From Cyrtodaria siliqua (lineage: Eukaryota > Mollusca > Bivalvia > Adapedonta > Hiatellidae): DNA of 64,000 nt. The translations under genes were made by a program, and so were the position numbers. Position 1 is the first letter of the stretch, and every line of letters begins with the position of its first letter. Below, piece after piece: positions 1-12,016 of this stretch. The notes below the pieces were generated by a model that saw only the letters and a program-made list of their open reading frames with translations, did no database searches and was not told the origin of the DNA. The stretch spans positions 30,871 to 94,870 of the forward strand of contig JAWPHD010010322.1 of assembly GCA_037043455.1 (NCBI GenBank), in the 5' to 3' direction.

Positions 1-650
1 TTGGAAAGAAGATCAGGTTATATTATAGATAATACAATTTTGCAAAGGTTTTACGAAGTTTATGGTAACGGTAACCCTGATGGTTGTAGCTTTTTAGTTA
101 TACAACGATTACGAATATTAAAGTCCTCAACTCAGGTACAAGCTCTAGAAAAATAAGTTGGGACAAATAGACCCCATTTTTTTCAAGTAGAAAGGATTTA
201 GGGTCAGCATGTTCTCTACGACACCATTTAATACTAAACTCCTCAATGGATTGGGCGATCTGACCACGACATGCATTAAAATCAATCACAGAAGGCAATC
301 TATACTTTGGACCTTTAGAAAACAAATGCCGAATACGTTTACCTATAATATCAAAATTACCAGTAATGACATGACCGGAAAATAGCAACATTTAGATGTT
401 CTATACTCACAGTTATTTATTATATCAAAGTCAGACACTATTTTGTTGTATTTGAAAATCATACTTTTCTGTACTTACGTATAACAAATTATAGGATTTT
501 CGGAATTTTTGAAATATTTAGGAATATAATCAACAACACGATTATCTCGATAAATACTTGGAATATCAATAAAATCAATGCCCTTATTAAGATGTAACCG
601 GGTGCATATAGTAACTAGCACGTAGTCGATTCAATTAATTTATTGGAGAT
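1..650 (-). pseudogene. Penelope-like RT element, N-terminal part with internal deletion
   Basis: Read on the minus strand from about 650 down, broken frames give residues typical of the region upstream of the RT in Penelope-like elements: a spacer with IPKYF, then GHVITGN and SKGPKYRLP, then a helix-rich stretch (about 98-391). From about 105 to 1 the text jumps to a segment near the C-terminus (QGYRYHKLRKTF in other copies), so the catalytic RT core is missing. Frames change near 390 and 105. The window starts inside this copy, so its 3' end is not seen. It matches the longer copies at 13.2, 40.0 and 61.9 kb. Assignment to Penelope-like elements is by family motifs. Confidence 0.65.
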
Positions 651-1771
651 CATAAGGTACATAGGATAGGGCCTATATGTTTGTACTCCGGGAAGGACAA
701 CCTTACCCAGCTAAGTATATCGACAGATTTAAGAAAAGATTTGGCGGTTAATTGTAAGTGTGGCGGGAATGAAGTTGTGACCTGTACATTTACTCGTGCA
801 TGGTGATGGACCCTAATTCTTACATACATAACTATCATATAACAGGGAACCACTCTCTCTCTGACAGCAAAATATAGTAACAAGGACAATCACATGACAA
901 TCACATGACAATACGACAATAACAAGTACAGTACGACATAAAGGACAGGTGCTCTATATAAGCAATGCATATTAATATAACATAAAAGTAACATGGGTTA
1001 CACACACAACCACCAGTTTCTGGTGATCAATGTCTCCAGTGCTGTTATGAAACAAACTATAGACTATTACACTCCATCCTAAAACAAAAGTAGGTCAATG
1101 TTACTACACTATTGACAAATTTGTAGGACAGTGTATCACTGTGAAAAAATGTATATTCAAGGTATTAGAAGGTAGATATTTTATAACATACGTATAACCA
1201 CTAAAATCATATATAACTTGGACAACATATACTTGAGACCTGAAAAAAAAAAGAGTTAATTTTCAGTTTTAATCCGTTTGAAATGCATTAAATTACCGCT
1301 GAAGCCTGTTGCCTGTCAAAAATAGACAAAAAACAAAATAGCTATTCTGAAATATTTTAATATTAAATTTTCTGAAAATAACACTATGCAATAAAATTAT
1401 GCAATTAATGTCATAATTTCGAATAACTGCGGATGTCGACTGGAATTGGAAAAGTCAAATTGCGTTAGTTTGTAACATTAAAGGGATGCTTGCCAAATTG
1501 CTTTAAAAGAGCATTTTCAAATAGCACAACACATAAAAATATCAAAATTGGGCATTTTCAAAAATACTGGAAAATGATCATGAAAACATCAGCTTTCAAC
1601 ACGAGAAATGTTGAATAAAACTAAACATAAGCATACATTGAATAGTAATTCTAATTATTTTCCATTGACGATATATCCTACATAGCAAATATACAATTTT
1701 ACACTATTTGCACAAATATAATGCAAATTACACCATTATCCCAAACTGAATTTCTGCATCTGTAAACAACA
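651..1771. other. AT-rich stretch without a recognisable gene
   Basis: Short ORFs only (longest 79 codons, minus strand, 650-889) and none resembles a known family. There is a short direct repeat of cacatgacaat near 892-910 and a short A-run near 1243. Nothing else is supportable. Confidence 0.6.
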
Positions 1772-3015
1772 GAATGAATGAATGAATGAATGGTGTTTTA
1801 CGGCTCGTCGACACATAAATAGGTCATATTGCGCGCAAAAACATGAAGGAATGAAGTAGTAATTATAAATAATGTAAATGTATAAAGATAAAATTATCTA
1901 CAAATAACGGATGATATGGTAGCAATATAAACTATGTATATATGTAAATCAACAAATGCCCGCCAACGGGCTTGTAAACAAGTTAATATATATAGGAAAA
2001 CATTATATTGATTTATAAAGTCTGATTTCTTTAAGGAAATCTAAAACAAGATTAAAATCTATAGTATCAAATAAATCTTTCAAAGTATTAACTGTGTAGT
2101 ATCTTTGTCGCATAAGATCAAAGTCTACACATCCAACAATATATGTTGGACCGTTAATAATGCAAAACAGGGTATACATTCTGGCAACTGCTCAGCTTGT
2201 AATAAATATGAATGAGTACAGCGTGTATGCCCTATCCTGACCCTGGCTAGGACAATTTCCTCTCGACGAATGGGTCTATTAGAAGGACGCCATTCTCCGA
2301 GTAACGGTTTAATGGAATGGAGTTTATTGTTCACCGACAAGTCCCAAGCGGCTTGCCAAGAGTTACGAATATATGTGTTGATACAACTTTTAAAATCAGT
2401 ATAAGGTAATTTGGTATTAGATATATGTAAACCTAATGCTGCCTGAGCAGCACTATCAGCTCTATCATTACCACGTATTCCTATATTGCTTGGAAGCCAG
2501 CAGAAAATAATAACATTATCAACTATAAGAGAATTGTACTTTTCTAAAAGTTGAAGCACAACTGGATTATCATGTTTCATATTACCCAGTGCTTGAAGAG
2601 ATGAAATGGAATCAGAAAATATTACGAAATGGTCATCATCAGATTCCTGAATAAAACTTAAGGCAAGTTCAATTTCACTTGCCTTAAGTTCAGCTGAGAA
2701 GATAGAGGCATTGTCAGGCAGGCGGCTCTTTATGCTATGTTTGTGAACAACAGCTGCTGCAGCTACCTTGTCTCCATCTTTAGAATCATCTGTGTATATA
2801 CGTTGAAAGTTACTGTATTTCGATTTAATTTCATTAAATTTGCTTTGAAAGATAGTAGGATCTGTAATGGATTTGTTACAAAGATCAAAAATAATTGTTG
2901 GTGTTTCCAAAGTCCACGGTGGAATTTGTGGTACTTTGTACTTGGCAATCAAATTTAGGTCGATTTCAGTGACTCTTAAATTTGGTTTAATATGAAGACC
3001 AAATGGTGTAAACAA
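1772..3015 (-). pseudogene. RNase H and C-terminal part of an I-type LINE, with 3' UTR
   Basis: The 296-codon frame 3015-2125 reads as the C-terminal third of a non-LTR retrotransposon ORF2. It contains an RNase H domain with the first Asp (YTDDSK, usually TDGS), the Glu (FSAELK), the second Asp (FSDSISS) and a W-x-PS block. In that block the usual His is Asn (PSNIGIRGN), so one catalytic-site residue is changed. It is followed by RIGHTRCTHSYLL and a C-x2-C...H zinc-knuckle tail. A one-base loss at the end of HILLD moves the last roughly 40 codons out of frame. A 3' UTR then runs to about 1772 and ends in an ATTC repeat. Endonuclease and RT are absent (5' truncation). Confidence 0.8.
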
Positions 3016-3086
3016 CAGAAAAACAGATAAATATTAGTGTAAATTCCTGAAATGTAATATATAATATTAGGTAAAACAAATAAACT

Positions 3087-3341
3087 TTACATCACTGTCC
3101 TGGAAATAAATAGGAAATTAGATAAAATATTCACTATTTGTCTCGGAATTGTTATTCCATACAACGGTAATTGGAGATATTCTCCGTATCTCTCGGGTAC
3201 CCTCCGATGTCTGACGGGTCGCCGAGGTGGAGATTCCGGCATGGACCGGTTAGTAGTCTCGTTCACTGTGAGAGGTTCTGCCTCAGTTAGTTGTTTCAGT
3301 ACAGTCTGGTGGAACCAATCAATTTGAACGAGACAACCCAC
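3087..3341 (-). pseudogene. Possible retroelement pol C-terminal scrap
   Basis: This 84-codon minus-strand frame contains a basic stretch, PPRRPVRHRRVPERYGEY. It resembles the Arg-rich tail after the integrase of Ty3-type polyproteins (for example RR-x-RQR-x-PxxYxDY). No catalytic domain is present and the match is short, so the assignment is weak. It lies between the LINE fragment and an unassigned ORF. Confidence 0.25.
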
Positions 3342-3366
3342 TGGCCCATGTCCGAATTCTTAGAAA

Positions 3367-3747
3367 ATGTTTGACGTGATCAGACTCCTTGTCAAGAAGG
3401 GGTCGGAGAACATGCTGCGTATAGCTTTGAATTATGGAAGCATTGTTATACAAAGCATCTGTTCAAATGAAAATTTTGTCTGCTTCCTCGTCAATCAAAT
3501 GGATAGGGAGGTGAGACAAGAAAGCATCGAGTGCTTTCCAGACTGTTTAAAAATAGTATGTAAATCAGCTACTGACATAGTAATACGTGATTTCCGTTTG
3601 ATGAGACCTAGTTTTACTCTTTTGAATGGAAAATATAGCAAAAATGTCAATATAAATACTGAAAAGGTGATCCCTTGGAAGCAACAAATACAAGCAAGAG
3701 AGAAAAGTAGCAGACTCGGTTGTATTGAGTCTGTTAATGAGGGGTAA
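3367..3747 (+). CDS. Unrecognised 126-codon ORF
   Basis: This frame is open from an ATG at 3367 to 3747 in AT-rich DNA and has no motif I recognise. Its last 11 codons lie in the first unit of the 242-bp tandem repeat that begins at 3713, so the C-terminus is not an independent sequence. No splice structure, Kozak context or homologous copy in the window supports it. It could be a chance ORF or a remnant tied to the Polinton fragment downstream. Confidence 0.15.
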   Translation: MFDVIRLLVKKGSENMLRIALNYGSIVIQSICSNENFVCFLVNQMDREVRQESIECFPDCLKIVCKSATDIVIRDFRLMRPSFTLLNGKYSKNVNINTEKVIPWKQQIQAREKSSRLGCIESVNEG

Positions 3748-4196
3748 TGAGTGCATTTCAAGTTAAAACATAAATGACTTGAGAAGTACGCCAATCAACA
3801 TTTGAAGCTAGACAATATTAAAAATTCTACCATTAACAGTTGATGTAATGGTGGACTTGCAAATTAAGTAATTGCAATAAATCCACCTCTTAGCATTGCA
3901 CTTACAGAGGGAAACACTCTGCGTCTAGATTAAATAAAACGATGTCTGGATGGAGACTCGGTTGTATTGAGTCTGTTAATGAGGGGTAATGAGTGCATTT
4001 CAAGTTAAAACATAAATGACTTGAGAAGTACGCCAATCAACATTTGAAGCTAGACAATATTAAAAATTCTACCATTAACAGTTGATGTAATGGTGGACTT
4101 GCAAATTAAGTAATTGCAATAAATCCACCTCTTAGCATTGCACTTACAGAGGGAAACACTCTGCGTCTAGATTAAATAAAACGATGTCTGGATGGA
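3713..4196. repeat. Perfect tandem duplication, 2 x 242 bp
   Basis: Unit 1 (3713-3954) and unit 2 (3955-4196) show no mismatch in my reading, and both begin gactcggttgtattgagtct. The sequence after unit 2 continues gagacg, so the duplication boundary is clear on both sides. The unit itself has no convincing coding frame. It lies immediately upstream of the Polinton polymerase fragment. Confidence 0.95.
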
Positions 4197-4379
4197 GACG
4201 TTGCGTGATATTTTCTCAAAACAGGTGCTCCAAGAGGTGTTAATGAAACTTTTGAGCCGTTATTAAAAATCCTGGTAGAATTATGGAAGGAACATGGAAT
4301 GAGGTTGCCGAATGAAGATTTAAAGGTGTAAGACGTACAAATGGCTTAGATCAGTGGATCTTAGAAATGTAGAGTTATT

Positions 4380-5690
4380 ATGTGGAGATTGTATAGATGA
4401 CTCAGAGTGTAACCGAAGTGGAGAAAGATTTATTTTAAGAAAACTATGTCACAGCATTTTAAAATAAATTTAACAATGAAAAAACACAAGAAAAGAATTT
4501 AAGGCATCTAGAAAATGTCATATTTGCAATAAGAATTATGTGAAGGGAGACAGGTTGGTTAGAGATCATTGTCACATAACCGGAACGTTTAGAGGAAGTG
4601 CTCATGATAAATGTAATCTTAATTTTAGATTGACTAGAAAAATACCTGTTGTATTTAATAACTTAAGAGGTTATGATTCACATTTTATAATGCAACACAA
4701 TGGAAACTTTAAATAAGAAATGTTATATCAAATAACATGGAAAAGTATATGGCTTTATGTTATGAACAGATATGGTGTTTATTGATAGTTTCCAAATCAT
4801 GTCTCAATCACTTGATAATTTAGTAAAGAATATTCCATCATTTACATATACATAACAAGAGTATCCTGGTGAAAAGTTAGAGTTAGTAAAAAGAAAAGGT
4901 GTTCATCCTTACATAAATAGTTTTAAACGTTTTAAAGAAACTAAAATACCTGGTAAAGATAGCTTTTATTCTAAGTTAAATGCTGAATATATTTCAGATG
5001 CAGATTATGAACATGACAAACAAATATGGAAAGCATTTAATATTAAAAACATGGGAGAATATCATGACCTATATCTTAAAACTGTTTTTTTAGCAGATGT
5101 TTTTGAAAACTTAAGAAAGATGTGTATTGCGTATTACAAATTAGATCCTTGTCATTATTTTAGCAGTCCTGGATTAGTTTGGGATGCATGTCTTAAGATG
5201 ACTTAAATTCAACTTGATTTAATAACTGATATTGATCAATATTTATTTATAGAAACAATAAATGGAATAAGTTATACTGCAAATAGATATTCAAAGGCTA
5301 ACAATAAATATATGAAAAACTATGACAATAAAAACGAAAGTAAATAATAATATACCTCGATGCAAATAACAATGCCTACTGGTTACTTTAAGTGGGTAAT
5401 TAAGGTTGAAAAAGGCAAATCAAACTATATTGTTGAGTGTGATCTTAAGTATCCTAAAAAACTACATGACCCACACAATGACTACTCTCTTGCTCCTGAG
5501 AGATTAAATATAAACGATGAATGGTTATCAGATTATTGTAAATCCTTAAAAGAAAAGTTTAATTTAGGATCTAGTAAAGTAATTAAGCTTGTTACAACAC
5601 TGAAAGATAAAAAGAAATATGTGGTGCATTACAGAAACTTGAAACTGTATGAAAAGTTGGGATTTTTACCTTGAAGACATAGTTCCATTC
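4380..5690 (+). pseudogene. Broken Polinton/Maverick-type protein-primed DNA polymerase B
   Basis: Plus-strand translation in shifting frames gives a zinc/HNH-like block CHICNKNY...RDHCHITG, then FRGSAHDKCNLN and IPVVFNNLRGYDSH. These are characteristic of type B protein-primed polymerases of Polintons and adintovirus-like elements. Further on come IYLDANN (polymerase motif A, interrupted by a small deletion), APER and KKKYVVHYRNL (in the 104-codon frame 5360-5674). At least three stops or frameshifts are present. The fragment ends at about 5690, before the palm catalytic motif C, where a Penelope-like 3' end begins. It is an old, non-functional copy. A Polinton integrase fragment at 32.3 kb may come from the same family but is not contiguous with it. 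Confidence 0.8.
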
Positions 5691-5715
5691 ATCAGAAAGG
5701 TTTAATGTTTAATTG

Positions 5716-6192
5716 TCGATTAATGCTGCTTTGTTTGTTAGTGAATATAAAATGGCGGGAATATCTTGATTTGCACTGTCCCGTTTTATTGAGATGACAA
5801 TATGCTAAATGAGAGGTTTGTTGCAACCCAGAACCAGGTTTTAACCCCAGCGGCATGTTTGCCACTGACCTAGCCATATTGTCAAGCATTTTATGTTTGT
5901 GATGTCATATCTTGACTTGCATAAAAGAGTACGATAATGGACCTTAACATCTTTGTAATTATTGTTTGTCTCTGTGCGTGTTTTTGTTTGAATGCTCGAC
6001 TTCTTTTTTTTTTGCCACGCAAGCTGGTATTAATAATCAATAAAGATAGGCCAAGATATAGACAAAAAGATAACATTTTCAGCTTCAAATGACGAAACCA
6101 GTGATAATGAATTGGAACATTATATGCAAAACTTGTGGTTGACTGTCCTCCTTGAATGCTACTTTCCCTGTCCGATCTTTTTATATTTCTTG
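5716..6192 (+). mobile_element. Penelope-like 3' UTR fragments
   Basis: The stretches 5716-5890 and 6128-6192 match the 3' UTR of the Penelope-like family (landmarks: actgtcccgtttta, accaggttttaacccc, ttgccactgacc, cctccttgaatgctactttc). The last part ends at the common 3' terminus ctttttatatttc. Between them sits a short string, aaaagagtacgataatgg, which belongs to dispersed family X. No coding part remains. Confidence 0.7.
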
Positions 6193-6239
6193 TTTAAAAG
6201 GAATGCAGTGAAAACGATATTGATATGTAACCACTTGTG

Positions 6240-6464
6240 TTAACCCTTAACTCGTTAAGCACAACTATAATAGCCTTTGCGTCCATTGTAAAGCCAGATC
6301 AGCCTGCGAGTAACTCGCAGGCTGATCAGCGTTTACATTGTCCGGCTGCTGATCAACTAAGTCATTTTCCCCAAAACACCCTTAGTCACATAATGGAATG
6401 ATCTTAATTCAAAGAAAGAACAGCATTATATATATATATATATATGTAGCGGGTTAAGGGTTAA
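6240..6464. mobile_element. Short inverted-repeat element with central palindrome
   Basis: The termini are inverted: ttaacccttaactcg at 6240 against the complement of cgggttaagggttaa ending at 6464. Inside is a near-perfect 31-bp palindrome at 6297-6327 (15-bp arms gatcagcctgcgagt) and an AT microsatellite at about 6427-6445. At 225 bp with no ORF it fits a non-autonomous DNA transposon. No target duplication is obvious. Confidence 0.6.
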
Positions 6465-8077
6465 AAAGTCTTAACTACTGTGGACACATCGACATGTACC
6501 AAAAATACTTCCTTTTGACAAATATGTTTCCTCCCGGTGAATATGATCGAGATCCTGATATTCAAAACCCAACACTTCTCACATATTTCACCAATTTTGT
6601 ATCAGGGCGGTTTTGGGGAAGTGGGATATCGCCTCTTCAAAGTTAAATAAATGCTTTACAAATTATTGGGAGAGCCAAATTACGTATTTGTCAAAACTGC
6701 CATTATTAGGAAGGCACCAGCTTGACAAACACAACATAAAATATTACCATTTATTAAATTGCTTGATCATTTATTAAATTGTTATGGCAAATATTGAGCG
6801 CGGCTCCAAATAGCGGCCTGCCGGCAACACATATATATATCATGGCAGCCCTTAACATGTTTCACAAAAGAGGGCATGGCCCATAAGCCTGATACCCTTA
6901 AAGAAGCCCCAATAGGCTTAAACAAATGATGAAGCCCTAATAGGCTAAAACAAAAGAGGACATGTCCCAACGGCCTTATACCCTTAGTGAAGCCCCAAAA
7001 GGCTTAAAGAAAATGTTTATTCCAAACTCTAATTCTAAAGTAAAATGTTTCTTTATTTAATCATTTTTTTCTAAAGTTTACAATATGTGCACGGCTGAAC
7101 TAGGAATGATGCACCAACAATAAGCCCTAAAATGCTTTATATTTCATGCTGTAATCTCGACCCTGGGGAACAGTGGTCAGTTATACATTGAAATTTACTA
7201 ATTATAAAATTGTTAAATGTCATTAAATTTGATTTCACTGAATTGAAGGATTCGCTGACGGACGGCAGCGATCAAAACGAAATCTTGATGATGCCACAGA
7301 GCAGCAATCAAAATGAAATTTTGATAATGCCACGCCAAAAAACAACAACCGCCAAACAAAACATTCTTTTGGCAAAAGCGAATCCCTCACAGCCAACGAA
7401 AATTGGATATATCATTGTTAGATTATGCAATACGCATACAGGACAGTACATATCATAACGTGCTTTATATAACTGGCAAAGGAAAACTTTGCCAGTTATG
7501 ACACCAGAACTGACGCCATTTGTCCAGGAGGAGTATGACGTTGGTTTCCCAACCTTGACGTGTAAACACCGAAACATACAGATAGGATATCATAGAATGT
7601 CGTGAGACCTGCGCGCGTTGTTCAATGCCACAACGTCTAATTTGATATAGCGACACTTGAATCTAAACAAAATGCCTAACAAGATACGTTAACAACTGAT
7701 AGCTCGCTGGTAAAAAGTTCAGCAACTTTGCAACCGCTTGTCGACTGTGCACAAAAAACGGAGCCATAGCTCCACAATGGACAAACACATGGAGTGGGTT
7801 TGACTGACGTCAATCATCCCCCAACTTTGCTTGCAAACCACCCAAGCACATATCACCATATTTGTGTCAGTATAACTGTACACCCAATGCGTCGGACCCT
7901 CGGTTCGTTCCCCCTTGCTGCTGGTAGCCGCTAATCATACTGGATGACGAAGGGGGGCCGTTCACCTTGCCAAACGATGGCCTAGGTCAACTTCGCTCCC
8001 GGTAACAACCTGCTGAGAAGCGTGCGAATACCTAAAATGAGCTACATATATATTATACAGTTGTATAACGTGTTATA
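6465..8077. other. No recognised gene; one strong hairpin
   Basis: Only short ORFs occur here (up to 89 codons), without family resemblance. A 13-bp-arm hairpin, ataactggcaaag/ctttgccagttat with a 5-nt loop, lies at 7469-7499. The 82-codon ORF 7210-7458 contains two copies of QNEIL-x-MP, which may be chance. Confidence 0.5.
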
Positions 8078-8170
8078 AAAAAGAGTATGATAATGGACCT
8101 TTGGAAACGGCCGAGCATGACACATACGAAATAATGCAGTCTCGGTTTGATTGAGACTGTTACGTACGTG
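8078..8170 (-). repeat. Dispersed family X, terminal fragment (copy A)
   Basis: The complement reads cagtctcaatcaaaccgaga...gtgtcatgctcggccgtttcc...ccattatcatactc, the conserved end of family X also found at 29.6, 34.7, 50.3 and 61.5 kb. The hairpin cagtctc/gagactg is retained. Only the terminal ~90 bp remain. Confidence 0.75.
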
Positions 8171-8824
8171 ATAAGTTACGCACGTGTTAATAAGATTTAA
8201 AGTTGCGCATTCATTATATAAATAAGGCAAAATTCCAGGTTTCTCCGTAACGATATATAAGAAAGACCTTTGTACACCAGTTGTGTGAGTGATAGTAGAC
8301 TTGAAACCAGAGACAGGACTGAATAGCAAAACGCAGGAACGCATCGAGGCCGATTCGAAGTAATGACAGTGGAGGGTACTTCCGCACCACCCCCCTAAAG
8401 ACCAATACTAAAAGGGGGTGTGCCATGTAACCATTGTAATCAAGATTTAGCAAAGACAAGACTCTTCAGTACGGATGAAACTATGTCGGTGTTTAAAATG
8501 ACAACGTAAAAATAAAATGTCTGCCACTCTGATCAATCTTACAAACCTCTGCAAAGGCTGTGGGCTTGTCTAACCAGATAAATAAGACGGCAATACTTGG
8601 GTGCCTAATTATTAATAACTTTCACCAGTGCTTCAGTGCCAATTCGAAATGTCATTGCTATGTGGTTAGGCTAAGGAACTCGTACTGAAACTGCTAAAAC
8701 TACCGGAACCGTCTTCAAAATTGTGATATTAAACATGCCACAAGTCCTGACATCAATTTGACTGTTATCAAGTCTATCCCTCAAAATAATGCATTCGTCC
8801 AGAAAATAATCAAGTGCTGCTAAG

Positions 8825-8900
8825 AGGGGGTATCGAACTCAAATCACAATCCGATTTCCTAACAAAGGCAACCGACTAAATAGGAAATGCGCTACCCGTG
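8825..8900 (-). repeat. tRNA-like sequence (SINE head or pseudogene)
   Basis: On the minus strand a B-box-like GAGTTCGATACCC (8840-8828) lies about 50 nt downstream of gggtagcgcatttcc, an A-box-like block. No acceptor-stem pairing can be formed across the ends, so it is a tRNA-derived remnant rather than a tRNA gene. Confidence 0.45.
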
Positions 8901-9389
8901 AAGTCTTTAATAAGCCGCCCATATGTGGTGGTTGCTCATTTTGAATAACAGCTGATTGGATATTGTGTTTGAGAGAACCAAATCTTAAACAAGAGTGCTC
9001 AATACAAATTAAAATATCTTACTAGAATAGAAATATTACTGGGAGTGGTGCCGATTGACCAGACATGAGAACCCTGATTACAAAACATGAATACAATTGG
9101 AAAAAATCATGGGGCCCCTAGGCTGTCTTACTAAGGGATGTTATGGCACCGCCGCTAACCAGTATAAAAGCTGATGGTTTGCTTCGCCCTGACCAATAAG
9201 GCTTGTCCACCACAGCCGGGACAATTAAAGGAGTAGCGCACAACATCGTCATTACAGCAGGCCCGGTCTCTGACACTGGCCGGTCACTTCCCTGCCCGGA
9301 AAGCACAACACCTTAAATGAATAACTAGTTTCTAACCATATCTAGTTTTATTAATTAGTTTACTTTACATTTCCCTTCGAAGTATGTTA

Positions 9390-9390
<1 letters not shown>

Positions 9391-9440
<50 letters not shown>
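9391..9440. repeat. (ATT)n microsatellite
   Basis: About 16 uninterrupted ATT units lie at the left edge of an old dispersed repeat. Confidence 0.95.
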
Positions 9441-9790
9441 AGCTATTGATAATTTTGCATTGCCAAAATGCTGAGATTTTAAGCTATTTACACTAGGTGA
9501 TAACATTTGTGTTTTTCGGGTTTTGTAAATAGTAAATTAAAATATTTGACTGAGTAAACAGATGATCATTTTAAAGATTCGATTTTGAAAGATACATATA
9601 TGGAATCATTTTGCATAAATGTGCATGAAATATGCAGGTTGTAAAATAATCGTACTGTAAAGATCTTAATTTGAACAGTAAAATTGGGTGAACATCTATG
9701 AAACAGACCGAGGTATTACCTACCCGAATTTAGAAAATTCAAATGCCTGGTCACCAGCTGGTCAGTTTCTCAGAATTATGAATTAAAAGT
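9441..9790 (+). repeat. Old dispersed repeat Z, copy 1
   Basis: It matches 39420-39810 in order at several landmarks: gagattttaag, aggtgataa, agatgatcatttt.aagattcg, cctggtcac/ctggtcac and aattatgaat. The copies are strongly diverged and neither has a coding frame. Confidence 0.55.
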
Positions 9791-9796
9791 ATTATT

Positions 9797-9891
9797 ATGA
9801 ATAAGTATTATTATTATTATCAATTTTATTATTATTATTATTGGTTCGTGTATGTTAGGTACATGTACCTCATATATCTATTAAAATGTAT

Positions 9892-9962
<71 letters not shown>

Positions 9963-10185
9963 TAAATTTATTCATTCATTTATTTATTGATATATATTAT
10001 GTATTTAACTAATTATATATTTATTTATTCATTCATATATTAATAAATTAATTGATGCATAATGTTTTTATTATTACTTTTATTATTATATTTATTTTTT
10101 TATTTTATTTTTTGTTATTATTTATTTTTTATTTTTTTTTATTATTTAATTTATTTATTATTTTTATTTTTTATTTCCTGACTGG
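9797..10185. repeat. Low-complexity ATT and (TTTA)n tract
   Basis: A long TTTA array (about 9885-9963) sits in T/A-only sequence. The 71-codon ORF over it, with runs of LFIYLFIY, is a by-product of the repeat. Confidence 0.95.
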
Positions 10186-10439
10186 ACGACCCATCTTGTC
10201 ACATACGAGGTATTAAGCAACATATGGAAGCAATGACTGACTTACAAAACATATGTATATGTACTTACGTACATTACTGTACCAATCTCCCGTTTGGTAA
10301 TAGCATCCATATCTCGAAATATGTATTTATTAGTTAATGAAGGTTAAATGTACAGTCTAGTCTGTATTTAATGAATTATTCCTGCGTTAATTATTTATGT
10401 ATACTGAAAGGAAAAAGCAACGCATAATCAAAAAAGTGC

Positions 10440-11632
10440 CTATACTACACTATTAAATACACCTTATTCCATGTAATATTCCAGATATCTATGGATACGC
10501 GGATGACCACAAGAGTGCGTTCAGAATTCAAGCGGGTAATTCTCAAAATGAGACTACTGTTTTCCAACAACTTGACAGTTGCCTCAATGACATCATAAAA
10601 TGGATGACAACCTTCAAACTGAAAATGAATCAGTCTAAAACTGAAATAATTATATATGGAACCAGACAATAGTTAGCGAAATTGAACATCACAAGTGTAG
10701 ACGTTGGTGGGTGCGATGTAAAATGCGTCGATCATGTCAGAGACCTGGGTGTAATCATGACCAATACACTCAACTTTGACCATCACATCCAGCAAAAGTG
10801 TCAGATCGCTCATGTGCAGTTACGAAATCTTAGAGCTATACGTAAACATCTCACACAAAAGTCAACTGAATCAATAGTGCATGGATTGGTTCATTCCCAC
10901 ATTGACTTCTGCAACGGTATATTTACTGAAATTCCAGCCTACCAAATCAACAAACTACAGCGAGTCCAAAATCATGCCGCTAGAGTAGTTATGAATGCTT
11001 CCTATGAACAACCAAGTGCTGAACTTTTGAAATAATTACACTGGCTTCCAGTTGAAGCTAGAGTCATGTTCAAAGTCCTAGTAATAGTCTTCCGTGTCAT
11101 CAATGGTACAGCTCCAGTATATCTGAGGGAAATGTTTGTACCTACTCGAGGACGGTACAGACTGCGATCACAAAGTGACACTAACTTCAACATCCCTAGA
11201 CGGCGAACAAAACTAGCAGACAGATCTCTGGCCGTCGTTGGTCCCAAATGGTGGAACGATCTACCTAGTTATCTGAAAGCCATTCAGTCTGAAGCCAGCT
11301 TTAGATCAAAACTGAAAACACATTTGTATAGTCAGTTTCATGAACAATGACTGTGCTCTTGTTAAATACAAAATATCTGCAATGATATAAAACAGCATTG
11401 ATATATATATATATATAGGTCTAAATCTTAAGTTCTAGAATCCTGTTTATATTTTGAATGTATATGTTTTATGTGTGTATATAATTATGTAGTATCATAT
11501 ACATGTACATGTGTAAAACGTTTATTCTTTTTAACTAAATGTGTGTTATGTAATTGTGAAGCGCAATAGAATATTTTATAATTTTTGCACTATATAAATG
11601 CCATGTATTTGTATTTGTATTTGTATATATCT
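10440..11632 (+). pseudogene. L2/CR1-type LINE, 3' part of RT and C-terminal domain
   Basis: Starting near 10480 the frame gives YGYADDHKS with the RT active-site YADD, followed by KMNQSKTE and then LGVIMTNTLNFDHHI. A stop at about 10668 and another at 11035 break the frame. After the second, LHWLPVEARV...PVYL and WWNDLPSYLK...F are the usual C-terminal signature of L2/CR1-type LINEs (11066-11350). The 3' UTR ends in gcactatataaatgcca and a short gtattt repeat at about 11605-11630, typical of these families. Endonuclease and most of the RT fingers/palm are missing through 5' truncation. Confidence 0.8.
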
Positions 11633-11699
11633 CAACGTGTTTTGTACAAAAAGGGGCTACAACTAATTACAGACAGGACAACTCTGTCATTTAGTTAAC

Positions 11700-12016
11700 C
11701 TTTTAATCAAAGTATACATTGTAACAAGAAATTCATACATGTTGAAGTTTCGTTTGAAAAAGTCAAGCCATTTCGGTATTCTGTTTAATGTTGAACGTTT
11801 AAAGCCTATAAGTTTGTTCATCTGCTTGAGCCAAATGCACGTTCTGTCGATAATGAAACTTTAAAGGGGTAACCATTGGTGTGTTCGGTGCTGTTTAAAC
11901 CTTCTTTCCGATAGGACAGGCCTAATGTCGCCCTGTACCATTCGATTAGCAGTAGCATATTAAACATACAATATATACCGGAAATACCCATTATGAGTTT
12001 CTTTTTTCCTTTCAGT
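11700..12016 (+). mobile_element. Inverted-repeat element family A, 5'-truncated copy
   Basis: Landmarks in the same order as the copy at 44.68-45.14 kb: aattcatacatgttgaagttt, aagccatttc, tcatctgcttgagccaaa, cagtagcatattaaacata. The right terminus atataccggaaatacccat matches the family A terminal repeat. The left terminal repeat is missing. Confidence 0.65.

Noticed and set aside
9797..10012. 71-codon ORF rich in LFIY
   Set aside because: Translation of a (TTTA)n microsatellite.
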